64,000 bases of DNA from Mycolicibacterium gadium (GCF_010728925.1 NZ_AP022608.1:2356001-2420000), one strand, 5' to 3'. Positions 37,436-46,817 are shown, counted from the first letter of the stretch. The notes: generated by a model not told the origin, from the letters alone. Numbers and translations are program-made.

Positions 37436-37807
37436 TTAGCGCACCGAAATCACAAAGAGGGCGGCTGCGGCGACGGCTTCGACCAGAAAGTAGAACCAGT
37501 TCGGGTAGAACGCCGTTCGTTCGTCGAGCACCGCTGACACCAGGCGGCCGAACGCCATGCCGGCCAGCGCGGCGCCGACGGTGATCAGGATGCCCGTACG
37601 AACGGCGCCCTCGGCAACCGCCGCGTATCCGAGCACCCCCGCGATCGCGAGCCCGAACCCGCCGTAGACCGCGCGGACCTCCGAGCGTGCCGCCGCCGAC
37701 CCGAGGTCGATGCCGAACGGGCGGATGATCGCGTCCGGGACCGCGAGCGCGTAGCAGCCCATGCCCGCGAAGAACACGCCGATTACGGCGATGACCGCGA
37801 TCGTCAC
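37436..37807 (-). CDS. DUF4345-like small membrane protein
   Basis: 123-residue protein with four predicted transmembrane helices (IAVIAVIGVFFAGMGCYALA, GGFGLAIAGVLGYAAVA, GILITVGAALAGMAFGRLVS, WFYFLVEAVAAAALFVISV). The sequence RSEVRAVYGGFGLA and the closing helix pattern fit the DUF4345 family of unknown function. Divergent from the AraC regulator, 35 bp between starts. A possible RBS (AGGAGGCTACC) precedes the start on the minus strand. Confidence 0.7.
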   Translation of the reverse strand: MTIAVIAVIGVFFAGMGCYALAVPDAIIRPFGIDLGSAAARSEVRAVYGGFGLAIAGVLGYAAVAEGAVRTGILITVGAALAGMAFGRLVSAVLDERTAFYPNWFYFLVEAVAAAALFVISVR

Positions 37808-37842
37808 GGTAGCCTCCTGTGCGGTTGACCTAGGAGATCAGC

Positions 37843-38604
37843 ATGACGGCAGGGACGGCGGCGGCGCTTCCACAAACCTGCTGCCCCACGGTCTGGCTGT
37901 GGCCGGGCCAAGCGCTGTATGCCGGCCCGAGCCTGAATCTGGAGCCGCATTCGGGCTCGGTGTGGTGCTTTGCCGCCGGTATCGGCGGACCGTTGACGGT
38001 GACGACGCCCGACGGCTCCACCCGCGAAGGCACCAGCGTGCTCATTCCGCCGCGGCTGACCCACCAGTTGACATGCCGCGGCAGCGGGCTGGTGTCCTGC
38101 TACCTGGAGCCGACGTCTGTTCGCGCCGAGTCCTGCCGGGGCCGGATGATGCAGTGGGCCGGTGACATCGGAGTTACCCACGGTGCCGAGACCGAGCTGA
38201 CGTTCACTCCGGTCGACGACGAAAGCGCTTGCCGCTGGCTCGACCTGGCAGCACCAGCCGAGCAGCGGGGTGTCGACGCACGCATCGCGGCCGCAGCGCA
38301 CCGGATCCGTACGGACCCTGCGACGGCAGTCCCGTCGCGCGAACTCGCCGCCGAAGCCGGGCTCTCAGAGTCGCGGTTCCTCCACCTGTTCCGCGACGAG
38401 CTGGGAACAAGCCTGCGGCGCTATCGGATCTGGGTGCGGCTCATGCATGCCGGCACCGCGATCGCGGGCGGTGCCAACCTGACCGAGGCCGCGATGAAGT
38501 CCGGCTTCGCGAGCCCGTCGCATCTCGCCGACCGCTTCAAGTCGACGTTCGGGCTCTCGGCTAGCCGACTGCTTCAGACTGGGCTGCAGGTGCGGACGCC
38601 GTAG
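37843..38604 (+). CDS. AraC family transcriptional regulator
   Basis: 253-residue AraC-type regulator with an N-terminal cupin-like sensing domain (GSVWCFAAGIGGPLTV, LIPPRLTHQLTCRGSG) and two C-terminal helix-turn-helix units: SRELAAEAGLSESRFLHLFRDELG (about 165-188) and LTEAAMKSGFASPSHLADRFKSTFGLS (about 212-238). It is divergent from the DUF4345 gene. Its last 44 bp overlap the convergent end of the downstream monooxygenase gene, so the two transcripts are antisense at their 3' ends. It may control the DUF4345 gene or the monooxygenase operon; inducer unknown. Confidence 0.88.
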   Translation: MTAGTAAALPQTCCPTVWLWPGQALYAGPSLNLEPHSGSVWCFAAGIGGPLTVTTPDGSTREGTSVLIPPRLTHQLTCRGSGLVSCYLEPTSVRAESCRGRMMQWAGDIGVTHGAETELTFTPVDDESACRWLDLAAPAEQRGVDARIAAAAHRIRTDPATAVPSRELAAEAGLSESRFLHLFRDELGTSLRRYRIWVRLMHAGTAIAGGANLTEAAMKSGFASPSHLADRFKSTFGLSASRLLQTGLQVRTP

Positions 38605-40048
38605 TCGCGCGGCCGAACACCATCGATTCCTCGATGTCCTCCAACCGTTTACCGATGGCGTCCCGCAGATAGTTGTGCGTCACCGCCCATGGCCGCTCGA
38701 CGCCCGACTTCGGCAGCACATTCGGTGCTCGCTGGACGTAGCCCGACGTGAGGTTGAATACCGGCTGCTCGGGCATGTCGACGTCGCCGAGGTGAGGGTA
38801 GGCATGCGTGTAGCCGTGGGAGTCCATGTACGCCAACAGCTTCGCGACCGATCGCGCCGTCATGTCGGCGCCCAACGTCCACGACGCGTTCGAGTATCCG
38901 AAGCACCAAGCCGCATTCGGCACGTCCTCGAGGAGGTGACGCCGGAACGCGAACCGGTCGTGCGGGTCGATCTTCTCACCGTCGATGCTGACCGTGACGC
39001 CACCGAGCGCCTGCAATTGAATGCCGGTCGCGGTGATGATCACGTCGGCATCGATGCGTCGGCCCGATCTCAGCACAATGCCGGAGGCATCCACGTGGTC
39101 GATCTGATCGGTCACGACATCGACGTCATCCCTGCCCACAGCCTTGTAGAAATCGCCGTTGAGGATGAAGCACAGCCGCTGATCCCACGGGTTGTAGGGC
39201 GGCGTGAAATGGGTGTCGATGTCGTATCCTGCGGGCAGGTACTTCTCCGCGTCCCTTCGCAGCAGACGCTTACTGAATTCGGGCGCCTTTCGCGCGACCA
39301 GCCAGAGCACCGAGCCGAACAATGACAAGATCACGCGTGCCACCGCATGGGAAACTCTGCGCGGCAGCACTTTGCGGATGCCGTTGATCACGGGTTGTAC
39401 TCGCTGGAGGGACATCAGGTATGACGGCGTGCGCTGCAACATGGTGACGTGCGCGGCCCCCTCGGCCAGCGACGGGATCATGCTGATGGCCGTCGCGCCG
39501 CTGCCGATGACGACCAATCGCTTGCCCGTGTAGTCGAATCCTTCGGGCCAGTGCTGGGGATGCACGACATCGCCCTTGAAGTCCTCGATACCGGGAAAGG
39601 GCGGCGTGTAGGGCTCGTCGTAGTTGTAATAGCCGCTGGCGAAGAACAGGAACCGTCCGCGGTACGTCCTCGGCTCGCCATTCTGTTCCGTCTGAACGGT
39701 CCAGGTGTCGCTGTCCGAATCCCAGTCGGCGGAGATGACATGGGTGTTGAAACGGATGTGCTCGTCGATACCGTGCTTGCGTGCCGCGTCGGCCATGTAC
39801 TGCCAGATGTCGCCGCCGTCGGCGATCATCTCCTTCCGCGTCCACGGCTCCCAGGGAAAGCTCAGTGTGAAGATGTCACTGTCGGATCGAATGCCCGGAT
39901 ACTGGAACAGGTCCCACGTGCCGCCGAGGCGCTCGCGCCGCTCCAGGATCACGTAGCTCAGGTTGGGGTTCTCCTCGCGGATGCGGTAGGCCGCGCCGAT
40001 GCCGGAGAAACCCGCACCGATGATCAGCACGTCGCTGTAGTCAGTCAT
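38561..40048 (-). CDS. EthA/MymA-like flavin monooxygenase (Baeyer-Villiger type), copy 1
   Basis: 495-residue FAD/NADPH monooxygenase. The FAD motif is VLIIGAGFSGIGAAYRI (7-23), followed by RERLGGTWDLFQYPGIRSDSD as in EthA. The Baeyer-Villiger fingerprint FxGxxxHxxxWP is met by FKGDVVHPQHWPEG (about 157-170), and the NADPH-binding GSGATA is at about 182-187. The RBS AGGAGG overlaps the stop of the upstream copy, 10 bp away. EthA in M. tuberculosis oxidises ketones and activates ethionamide; the natural substrate here is unknown. Closely similar to the neighbour at 40059, pointing to tandem duplication. Confidence 0.92.
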   Translation of the reverse strand: MTDYSDVLIIGAGFSGIGAAYRIREENPNLSYVILERRERLGGTWDLFQYPGIRSDSDIFTLSFPWEPWTRKEMIADGGDIWQYMADAARKHGIDEHIRFNTHVISADWDSDSDTWTVQTEQNGEPRTYRGRFLFFASGYYNYDEPYTPPFPGIEDFKGDVVHPQHWPEGFDYTGKRLVVIGSGATAISMIPSLAEGAAHVTMLQRTPSYLMSLQRVQPVINGIRKVLPRRVSHAVARVILSLFGSVLWLVARKAPEFSKRLLRRDAEKYLPAGYDIDTHFTPPYNPWDQRLCFILNGDFYKAVGRDDVDVVTDQIDHVDASGIVLRSGRRIDADVIITATGIQLQALGGVTVSIDGEKIDPHDRFAFRRHLLEDVPNAAWCFGYSNASWTLGADMTARSVAKLLAYMDSHGYTHAYPHLGDVDMPEQPVFNLTSGYVQRAPNVLPKSGVERPWAVTHNYLRDAIGKRLEDIEESMVFGRATTASAPAAQSEAVG

Positions 40049-40058
40049 GGCTAACCTC

Positions 40059-41534
40059 CTAGGCGGACTTCACAGCCCGGTCATGCGCACGGCCGAAGAC
40101 CATCGATTCCTCGATCCGGTCGAACCGGTGGTCGATGGCATCGAGCACATAGTTGTGCCGCACGTTCCACGGCCGGTGAGTGCCCGATTTGGGCAGCACA
40201 TGTCCAGAACGCTGGACGTAACCGGCGTTGATGTTCCACGCTGGCTTCTCGGGCATCGGCTTGTCACCGAGATGCGGGTACGCATGCGTGTAGCCGTGGG
40301 CATCCATGTACGCCAACAGCTTTGCCACCGCTCGCGCCGTCAGATCGACACGCAACGTCCAGGACGCGTTGATGTAGCCGACGCTCCACGCGGCGTTGGG
40401 GATGTCCTCGAGCATGTGCTCCTTGTAGACGAACCGGTCCTGTGGCTTGACCTCCGTACCGTCGACACTCAACGCCACACCGCCCAGCGCCTGCAGTTGG
40501 ATTCCGGTGGCGGAAATGATGATGTCCGCGTCGATTCGCTTTCCCGAGCGCAGCACGATTCCGGTGGCGTCGATGTGGTCGATCGCGTCGGTGACCACAT
40601 CCAGGCGGCCGTCTGCGATCGTGTCGTAGAAGTCGTTGTCGAGAATGGCGCACAGTCGTTGATCCCACGGGTCGTAGCGTGGCTTGAAATGCGTGTCGAC
40701 CGGATAGCCCTGCGGCAGATGACGTTTCGCGCTGCTGCGTACGTAGGACCTGCTGAGCCGCGGGAACGTCCTCGCGAAGGCGTAGACGACCACCGTGAAA
40801 AAGGTGTTGTAGAGACGGGCCGCAGAATAGCCGAGTCGACCCGGCAGTAGCTTGCGCAGGAATTGCACGATGGGGTTGATGCGGGGCGTCGACAGGATGT
40901 ACGTCGGTGACCGCTGCAGCATGGTGACGTGGCCGGCCTTCTCCGTCAGCGAGGGAATCATGCTCACCGCGGTCGCGCCGCTACCGATCACCACGAGCTT
41001 CTTGCCGGTGTAGTCGAGCGATTCGGGCCAGTGTTGTGGATGGATCACTTCGCCCGAGAACTGTTCGAGGCCAGGGAATTCCGGTCGGTAGGGTTCGTCG
41101 TAGTTGTAGTAGCCGGTGCCGAAGAACAGAAAGCGGCAGCGGTAGGTCGTCAAGTCGCCGTCGTGTTCGGTGCGCACGGTCCAGGTGTCGGTGCTCGAGT
41201 CCCAATCGGCCGACAGCACTCGGGTGTTGAACCGGATGTGCTGCTCGATGCCGTGCTTGCGGGCCGTCTGGACCAGGTATTCGCGGATGTCCTCACCGTC
41301 GGCCACGTTCTCCGGACGCCGCCACGGTTCAAAGGGGTAGCTGAGGGTGAAGATGTCGCTGTCGGACCGGATACCCGGATAGCGATTCAGGTCCCAGGTA
41401 CCGCCGATGCGGGCGCGGCGTTCCAGCACCGCATAGGTCAGGTTCGGGTTCTTCTCGTGGATTCGATACGCGGCGCCGATACCGGATATTCCCGCGCCGA
41501 TGATCAAGACATCGAAATAATCGCGCTGCTCCAC
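40059..41534 (-). CDS. EthA/MymA-like flavin monooxygenase (Baeyer-Villiger type), copy 2
   Basis: 491-residue paralogue of the downstream gene, beginning VEQRDYFDVLIIGAGISGIG. GTG at 41532-41534 is supported by a strong RBS (AAAGGAGGTTG). The FAD motif, ARIGGTWDLNRYPGIRSDSD, the fingerprint FSGEVIHPQHWPES and GSGATA are all intact. It shares long stretches with copy 1, such as KLLAYMD-HGYTHAYPHLGD and IEESMVFGRA near the C-terminus, but differs enough in the middle to suggest a different substrate. Transcribed before copy 1, and after the luciferase-like gene on the same strand. Confidence 0.92.
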   Translation of the reverse strand: MEQRDYFDVLIIGAGISGIGAAYRIHEKNPNLTYAVLERRARIGGTWDLNRYPGIRSDSDIFTLSYPFEPWRRPENVADGEDIREYLVQTARKHGIEQHIRFNTRVLSADWDSSTDTWTVRTEHDGDLTTYRCRFLFFGTGYYNYDEPYRPEFPGLEQFSGEVIHPQHWPESLDYTGKKLVVIGSGATAVSMIPSLTEKAGHVTMLQRSPTYILSTPRINPIVQFLRKLLPGRLGYSAARLYNTFFTVVVYAFARTFPRLSRSYVRSSAKRHLPQGYPVDTHFKPRYDPWDQRLCAILDNDFYDTIADGRLDVVTDAIDHIDATGIVLRSGKRIDADIIISATGIQLQALGGVALSVDGTEVKPQDRFVYKEHMLEDIPNAAWSVGYINASWTLRVDLTARAVAKLLAYMDAHGYTHAYPHLGDKPMPEKPAWNINAGYVQRSGHVLPKSGTHRPWNVRHNYVLDAIDHRFDRIEESMVFGRAHDRAVKSA

Positions 41535-41574
41535 CCGCAACCTCCTTTGGTTCGGCTGGGTACCACGATATGGG

Positions 41575-42555
41575 TCAGGACCCGAGCGCGTCCACGATCG
41601 ACGCCAATGACTCCACCGCGATCGGTCCGGGCTGGTAGAGGCAGATCTGGTCCGCGACGCCGTCGACCCGGCCGCGGATGTGCGCGGCGACCTCGGCGGG
41701 ACTTCCACAGGCCGCGATGGTGTGCAGGATGTCGTCGTCGATGAGCTTGCCCATCTCCTCCCAGCGACCCTGCTTGGACAGCGTGTTCAACTCCGGTTGC
41801 AGGTCACCCCAGCCGTGCACGTCCAGGACGGGGCGGTACGCGGGCGTCGATCCGTAGAAGCCCAGCAGGCGGCGAGCGGCCGTGTGGTCTTCTCCCACCG
41901 ACACGATGATCTCGGGAACGATCGCGAGGTCCGCGGCGTCGCGCCCGGCCGACGCCAGTCCCTTCCGGACATTGGGCATGGTGACCTCGTCGAGGAAGCG
42001 CCTCGACCCGAACGGCATGACCAGCAGGCCATCGGCGACCTCGGCGGTCGCCCGCGTCAGCAACGGACCCAGCGCCCCGAGGTAGATCGGGGGCGGACCG
42101 AACGGATTCGGTCCCGGGTTGAAGGTCGGCGTCATCAGGGTGTGCCGGTAGTACTCGCCGCGGAAATCGAGCCGCTCGCCGTCGTTCCACGCGGCGAAGA
42201 TCGCGCGTAGCGCGCCGACCATCTCCTTCATCCGCGCGACCGGCTTGTCGAAGTCCGTGCCGTAGCGTTTCTCGATCTGGGCGCGCACCTGCGTGCCGAG
42301 GCCGAGCGTGAAGCGTCCCTGCGCCAGCAGCTGCATGTCGTTGGCCTCGTGCGCGAGCTGAACAGGGTTGCGCGGGAACGCGATTGCCACGTTCGTCATG
42401 AGATCGAGGCCGCCTACGGTGGAAGCGACCGTCAGCGGGGCGAACACGTCGTGCGGCCCTTCGAACGTGAATACGCCACTGGCTCCCGCCTCGCGCAGCG
42501 CGTGCGCGCGTTCGATCGCATCCGTCGGGCCGAACAACGCTGTCATGATCTTCAC
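41575..42555 (-). CDS. LLM class F420-dependent oxidoreductase
   Basis: 326-residue luciferase-like TIM-barrel protein. Features include GVFTFEGPHDVFAPL (substrate/cofactor side near residue 30), FPRNPVQLAHEANDMQLLAQGRFTLGLGTQV (about 62-92, a family hallmark), FGPPPIYLGALGPLLTRATAEVADGLLVMPF (about 152-182) and VPEIIVSVGEDHTAARR. Members in mycobacteria commonly use coenzyme F420, though FMN use is possible. GTG start at 42555; only 19 bp separate it from the divergent amine oxidase start, so promoters must overlap the coding regions or one start is misplaced. Probably first gene of the operon leading to the two EthA-like genes. Confidence 0.86.
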   Translation of the reverse strand: MKIMTALFGPTDAIERAHALREAGASGVFTFEGPHDVFAPLTVASTVGGLDLMTNVAIAFPRNPVQLAHEANDMQLLAQGRFTLGLGTQVRAQIEKRYGTDFDKPVARMKEMVGALRAIFAAWNDGERLDFRGEYYRHTLMTPTFNPGPNPFGPPPIYLGALGPLLTRATAEVADGLLVMPFGSRRFLDEVTMPNVRKGLASAGRDAADLAIVPEIIVSVGEDHTAARRLLGFYGSTPAYRPVLDVHGWGDLQPELNTLSKQGRWEEMGKLIDDDILHTIAACGSPAEVAAHIRGRVDGVADQICLYQPGPIAVESLASIVDALGS

Positions 42556-42574
42556 AGCGTGAGAGCCTAGTGGC

Positions 42575-43942
42575 GTGAACACCCCTGCAAGTGCCGACGT
42601 CGTCGTAGTGGGTGCCGGGTTCGCAGGCTTGGCGGCCGCGCGCGAACTGGACAAACGCGGCCGCGACGTCGTGGTGCTCGAGGGCCGCGACCGCGTCGGC
42701 GGCCGATCGTCGACGGCGACCATCGCCGGCGTCCCCGTGGACCTCGGCGGCACCTTCGTCGGGCCGACCCAGGACGCGGTCGTCGCGATGGCCGACGAGC
42801 TGGGCTGCCTCACGGTGCCGACCCACAGCCGCGGAAAGAACCTCATTCGGTGGCGCGGCAAGGTCCGCGCCTATCGCAGCACGATTCCGAGGCTGTCCAT
42901 CCTCGAACTCCTCGACGTATCCCGCATCCAGTGGCGGTTCGAGCGGGTGTGCCGGCGGGTGCCGGTGGACGAACCGTGGACGTCGCCGATCGCCGACATC
43001 CTCGACTCGAAGACGCTGGACCAGTGGCTGCGATACGTGCACGCTAGCGCCGGGACCAGGGACCTGATGACGATCATGGCCCGGGTGACGTGGGGGTGCG
43101 AGCCCGATGCGGTGTCGATGCTGCACGCCGTGCGCTACGTCAAGGCCGCGGGCGGCCTCGGCCGCATGCTCGACGTCGAGGGCGGCGCCCAGCAGGACCG
43201 CTTCCCCGGCGGCACGCAGCAGATCGCGATCCGGATGGCCGACGAGCTGGGTCCGCGGGTGGTGCTGGACGCCGCGGTGCGCACGATCGAACGCCACACA
43301 GACGGCACGTTGGCAATCATTTCGGACAAGGGAACGGTCACCGCGAAGGCCGTCATCGTGGCCATTCCGCCGGAACATCGCAAGGGCATCGCATTCCTAC
43401 CGGAGCTGCCACCCGAATACGGCAAGCTCGCACAGCACTGGCCGCAGGGCAATCTGAGCAAGGCGTACGCCGCCTACGAAACGCCGTTCTGGCGTGCCAA
43501 CGGCTGTTCGGGTGAGGCGTTGTCCGACGAGGGCCCGGTCTTCATCACGTTCGACGTCAGCCCCGGCGACTCCGACGTTCAAGGTCCCGGCGTCCTACTG
43601 GGATTCACCGACTCGCGGACGTTCGACCCGCTGCCCCCCGCCGACCGGCGCGACCGCGCGCTGAAAGGGTTCGCGGCGTTGTTCGGTGATGCCGCGCTGG
43701 ACCCCATCGACTACCTCGATCACTGCTGGAGCGCAGAGGAATTCGCGCCGGGCGGCCCGACCGCAGCGGTGCCGCCGGGTTCGTGGACGACGTACGGGCC
43801 GTGGTTGCGTAAGCCGGTCGACGGCATCCACTGGGCCGGAACGGAAACCGCCGATACCTGGACGGGCTTCCTCGACGGTGCGATCCGCTCGGGTCGGCGC
43901 GCGGCCGAGGAGGTGGACCGGGAGCTGTCGGCTAGGAGCTGA
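42575..43942 (+). CDS. aofH: Flavin-containing amine oxidase (AofH/Rv3170-like)
   Basis: 455-residue FAD-dependent amine oxidase of the monoamine oxidase type, oxidising amines to aldehydes with release of H2O2 and ammonia. The dinucleotide motif is [20 protein letters not shown] (9-28) followed by [32 protein letters not shown]. The C-terminal FAD clamp is [30 protein letters not shown] (about 419-448). The covalent-FAD Cys of animal MAO is not evident. Next to an Rv3171c-like hydrolase, matching the M. tuberculosis order Rv3170-Rv3171c. GTG start; 3' end overlaps the convergent hydrolase by 11 bp. Confidence 0.88.
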   Translation: MNTPASADVVVVGAGFAGLAAARELDKRGRDVVVLEGRDRVGGRSSTATIAGVPVDLGGTFVGPTQDAVVAMADELGCLTVPTHSRGKNLIRWRGKVRAYRSTIPRLSILELLDVSRIQWRFERVCRRVPVDEPWTSPIADILDSKTLDQWLRYVHASAGTRDLMTIMARVTWGCEPDAVSMLHAVRYVKAAGGLGRMLDVEGGAQQDRFPGGTQQIAIRMADELGPRVVLDAAVRTIERHTDGTLAIISDKGTVTAKAVIVAIPPEHRKGIAFLPELPPEYGKLAQHWPQGNLSKAYAAYETPFWRANGCSGEALSDEGPVFITFDVSPGDSDVQGPGVLLGFTDSRTFDPLPPADRRDRALKGFAALFGDAALDPIDYLDHCWSAEEFAPGGPTAAVPPGSWTTYGPWLRKPVDGIHWAGTETADTWTGFLDGAIRSGRRAAEEVDRELSARS

Positions 43943-44900
43943 CCCGTCGCTCCTCGGTGACCGAGTCGATGAGCCAGCGCAGGTGCTTGTTGACCTCATC
44001 GGGACGCTCGAGGATCGCGCAATGACCGCCCGAGAGCTCGACGAACTGCGCGAGATTCGGCACCTCTTTGGCAATTCGGCGCGACGACACCATCGGCAGC
44101 AGCCGATCCTCGTCGCTTCCGATCACCAGGGTCGGCACCGACAGGTTCGTCAACCCGATGTGTTGCGGTCCGAGTTGGTCGACGAGCGTGCGGGCCCAAC
44201 CGCCTCGTCCGGCGGGCGGGGTCGCGGTGAACAGTTCGTAGATGAACTCCGCGATCGCAGGATCGGCGTCACGGCCCACCGCCAGGGAAGACACGAATCG
44301 TCGGCTCGTGCGCGTAGCCACTCGCAGCAGCGGCGCCTCACCGAACGTCTTGAGCAATGTGCCCGCGGTGCGGACGCGGGCGGCGGCCAACGGCGGTGGC
44401 ACCGGCAGAAAGTTCACATGACGGAGCAGGTCGCCGGTGGTCGTGTTGATCAGGGCGGCTCCATCGACAAGCTCTGACACCCGATCGGGGTAACGATCCG
44501 CCCACGACGAGATCGCGATACCGCCCATCGAGTGGCCCGCGATGACGGCGCGCTCCCCCGGCTTCAACGTTGCCTCGAGCACGGCGTCGACGTCGCCGGC
44601 CAGGCAGTCAAGGCTGTAGCCGCTGCGCCCGACGGGTATTGCGCTGCGGCCGTGGCCACGGTGATCGAAGGCGATGACGCGGTGATCCTTCGCCAGGTCG
44701 GCGATCTGGTAGGCCCACACCCGAAGGGCGCAGGTGATGCCGTGAGCCAGCACCACGGGGTAACCGTCCTCGGGTCCGAAGACCTCGGCGTGCAGGCGGA
44801 TGCCGTCCTTCGAACGCACGCCGACGCTGCGCCCGCGGCCCAACGCCTCGGCCGCCGCGAATCTTCTCACCCGCGATCGGCCTCTTTGACCTCCCGCCAT
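43932..44900 (-). CDS. Alpha/beta hydrolase (Rv3171c/Hpx-like)
   Basis: 322-residue alpha/beta hydrolase. [18 protein letters not shown] (oxyanion region, about 48-65), [12 protein letters not shown], and the nucleophile elbow [12 protein letters not shown] (about 116-127, Ser in GHSMG) are clear; the acid is in [11 protein letters not shown] and the His in [15 protein letters not shown]. The family includes cofactor-free (non-heme) haloperoxidase-like hydrolases, as Rv3171c is named, but most members are esterases or epoxide-type hydrolases. ATG at 44898-44900. Divergent from the quinone oxidoreductase. Confidence 0.85.
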   Translation of the reverse strand: MAGGQRGRSRVRRFAAAEALGRGRSVGVRSKDGIRLHAEVFGPEDGYPVVLAHGITCALRVWAYQIADLAKDHRVIAFDHRGHGRSAIPVGRSGYSLDCLAGDVDAVLEATLKPGERAVIAGHSMGGIAISSWADRYPDRVSELVDGAALINTTTGDLLRHVNFLPVPPPLAAARVRTAGTLLKTFGEAPLLRVATRTSRRFVSSLAVGRDADPAIAEFIYELFTATPPAGRGGWARTLVDQLGPQHIGLTNLSVPTLVIGSDEDRLLPMVSSRRIAKEVPNLAQFVELSGGHCAILERPDEVNKHLRWLIDSVTEERRVSS

Positions 44901-44919
44901 TGGTACTCCCCTCGCGCTC

Positions 44920-44957
44920 GGCAACGTTGCCGGATTTATCAGCCTACCGGTCGGTTG
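44920..44957. promoter_or_regulatory. Palindromes in divergent promoter region
   Basis: The 109-bp gap between divergent genes holds a perfect 12-bp palindrome GGCAACGTTGCC (44920-44931) and, shortly after, a TACCGGTCGGTTGG-like segment with ACCG/CGGT symmetry. Either could be a regulator site. No regulator gene adjoins, so this is only suggestive. Confidence 0.3.
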
Positions 44958-45009
44958 GTCGGAGTTCCCGCAGGAGTTAAATGGTGGCGTCGACGAAAGA
45001 AAGGCCACA

Positions 45010-45981
45010 ATGCGCGCGATACAGATAGCCAGCCTGGACGGACCGCAAGCGGCGAAGCTCGTCGAGATCGACGAACCGGCGGGCGACGGCGCTGTCCTGG
45101 TCGACGTACACGCCGCCGGGGTGGCCTTCCCCGATGCGTTGCAGTCGCGCGGGCTCTACCAGTACAAGCCGGAGATGCCCTACACGCCTGGCGCCGAAAT
45201 CGCCGGCGTGGTGCGTAGCGCACCCGACGGCGCACACGTCTCGGCGGGCGATCGGGTATGCGGCCTGACAATGCTGTGCGGGGCGATGGCCGAAGTCGTT
45301 GCGTTGGCACCGGATCGGGTGTTCAAGCTGCCCGACTCGGTGTCGTTCGAGGCCGGGGCCGGTCTGCTGTTCAACGACCTCACCATGCATCACGCCTTGC
45401 TCACCAGGGGCCGTCTTGCCGAGGGTGAGACGGTCCTCGTGCACGGTGCTGCCGGCGGTATCGGGACATCGACGCTGCGGCTGGCACCGGCGTGGGGCGC
45501 GTCGCGCACCATCGCCGTTGTCAGCACCGAGGACAAGATCGCGATCGCCAAGGCGGCCGGCGCCTCCGACGTCGTACTGGCCGACGGCTTCAAGGATGCC
45601 GTCAAGGAACTGACCGCAGGCCGCGGCGTCGACATCGTCGTCGACCCGGTCGGCGGCGACCGGTTCACCGATTCGCTGCGCTCGCTGGCGCCGGGCGGGC
45701 GACTGCTCGTGGTCGGATTCACCGGCGGCTCGATCCCCGAGGTCAAGGTAAACCGGCTGCTGCTCAACAACGTCGACGCCGTCGGTGTCGGTTGGGGCGC
45801 CTGGGCGGGCACGCATCCGGGCTATCTGCTCGAACAGTGGGGCGAGCTCGAACCGCTGCTCGCGTCGGGCAAGGTTTCCGCGCCCACCCCCGAGATCTAC
45901 CCGCTCGAGCGCGCAGCCGATGCGATCGCGTCGCTGGAAGACCGCAGCGCGAAGGGCAAAGTCGTCGTCAAGCTGCGGTGA
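45010..45981 (+). CDS. NADPH:quinone oxidoreductase family (MDR superfamily)
   Basis: 323-residue medium-chain reductase/dehydrogenase of the zeta-crystallin/quinone reductase type. The N-terminal GroES-like domain contains VDVHAAGVAFPDALQSRGLYQYKPEMPYTPGAEIAGVV (about 34-71). The Rossmann domain has VLVHGAAGGIGTSTLRLA (about 143-160), the nucleotide-binding motif. The zinc ligands of alcohol dehydrogenases are absent. Ends with LEDRSAKGKVVVKL, typical of the family. RBS AAGAAAGG. Overlaps the next gene by GTGA. Confidence 0.9.
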   Translation: MRAIQIASLDGPQAAKLVEIDEPAGDGAVLVDVHAAGVAFPDALQSRGLYQYKPEMPYTPGAEIAGVVRSAPDGAHVSAGDRVCGLTMLCGAMAEVVALAPDRVFKLPDSVSFEAGAGLLFNDLTMHHALLTRGRLAEGETVLVHGAAGGIGTSTLRLAPAWGASRTIAVVSTEDKIAIAKAAGASDVVLADGFKDAVKELTAGRGVDIVVDPVGGDRFTDSLRSLAPGGRLLVVGFTGGSIPEVKVNRLLLNNVDAVGVGWGAWAGTHPGYLLEQWGELEPLLASGKVSAPTPEIYPLERAADAIASLEDRSAKGKVVVKLR

Positions 45982-46817
45982 GGCTGTTTCGGCGGCGACG
46001 CCGCGTCACGGTCCGGCGCTTCGATGCGGCGACAGGTGCGTGGGTGGACGTCGATGACGGACGGGCCAGCGACCCCGACGAGTTGACTGTCGCGACATTC
46101 AACATCTGGTTCGACGATTACCACGCCCAGCTGCGCTACCAGGCGATCGCCGATCTGCTCGGTGAGCGCACGCCCGATGTCATTGTCCTGCAAGAGGTCA
46201 CGCCGGTGGCGCTTGACATGTTCCTCGAACAGGCGTGGATACGCGAGGCTTATCTGACCGCGTCGGTGGTCGGCGATGGCACCGGCAACTACGGGATGCT
46301 GATGCTGTCGCGGGTGCCCGTCGTGCGTGCCACGTACTCACAGCTGCCGACGCGCCAGACGCGCGGATTCCTCGAAGCGGAGCTGGCCCTCGACGGCGCC
46401 CGGCAGATCGTCTGCTGCGTGCACCTGGACAGCGGCAAGTCCTCGGCACGGCTACGCGGTTGGCAGTTGCGCAGGATCTTCCGTGCGCTGCGGACAGTCG
46501 AAAATGCCTTGGTGCTCGGGGACTTCAACATGCGGGACACAGAGAACGAACGGATCGCCGCGCCGTTCTGCGACGTGTGGCCCGCGCTGCGGCCGGACGA
46601 CCCCGGCTACACCGAGAACACCTCGATCAATCTGATGCGCTTCGACGCTCGGAACAAGAAGCGACACGTGCGGTTCGACCGCGTGCTTCTCAAGGGAACC
46701 CGCTGGCGTTCAGCCGGCATCGAATTGCTTGGTACACAACCGATCTCCCCTGAGCTGCCGCGGGTGTTTCCCTCCGACCACTTCGGCGTGGAGTGCCGGC
46801 TCGTCCGTCAGAGGTAG
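45978..46817 (+). CDS. Endonuclease/exonuclease/phosphatase family protein
   Basis: 279-residue metal-dependent phosphodiesterase of the EEP superfamily (DNase I/TDP2-like). Ordered motifs: TVATFNIWFDDYHAQ (metal Asn, about 38-52), VIVLQEVTPVALDMF (catalytic Glu, 66-80), CVHLDSGKSSARLRGWQL (about 146-163), LVLGDFNMRDTEN (about 179-191) and the terminal PSDHFGVECRL. A leading basic stretch (RLFRRRRRVTVRRF) is unusual. GTG start overlaps the quinone reductase stop. Related animal TDP2 removes protein-DNA 5' adducts, but the substrate here is unknown. 3' end overlaps the convergent hydrolase by 10 bp. Confidence 0.85.
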   Translation: MRLFRRRRRVTVRRFDAATGAWVDVDDGRASDPDELTVATFNIWFDDYHAQLRYQAIADLLGERTPDVIVLQEVTPVALDMFLEQAWIREAYLTASVVGDGTGNYGMLMLSRVPVVRATYSQLPTRQTRGFLEAELALDGARQIVCCVHLDSGKSSARLRGWQLRRIFRALRTVENALVLGDFNMRDTENERIAAPFCDVWPALRPDDPGYTENTSINLMRFDARNKKRHVRFDRVLLKGTRWRSAGIELLGTQPISPELPRVFPSDHFGVECRLVRQR

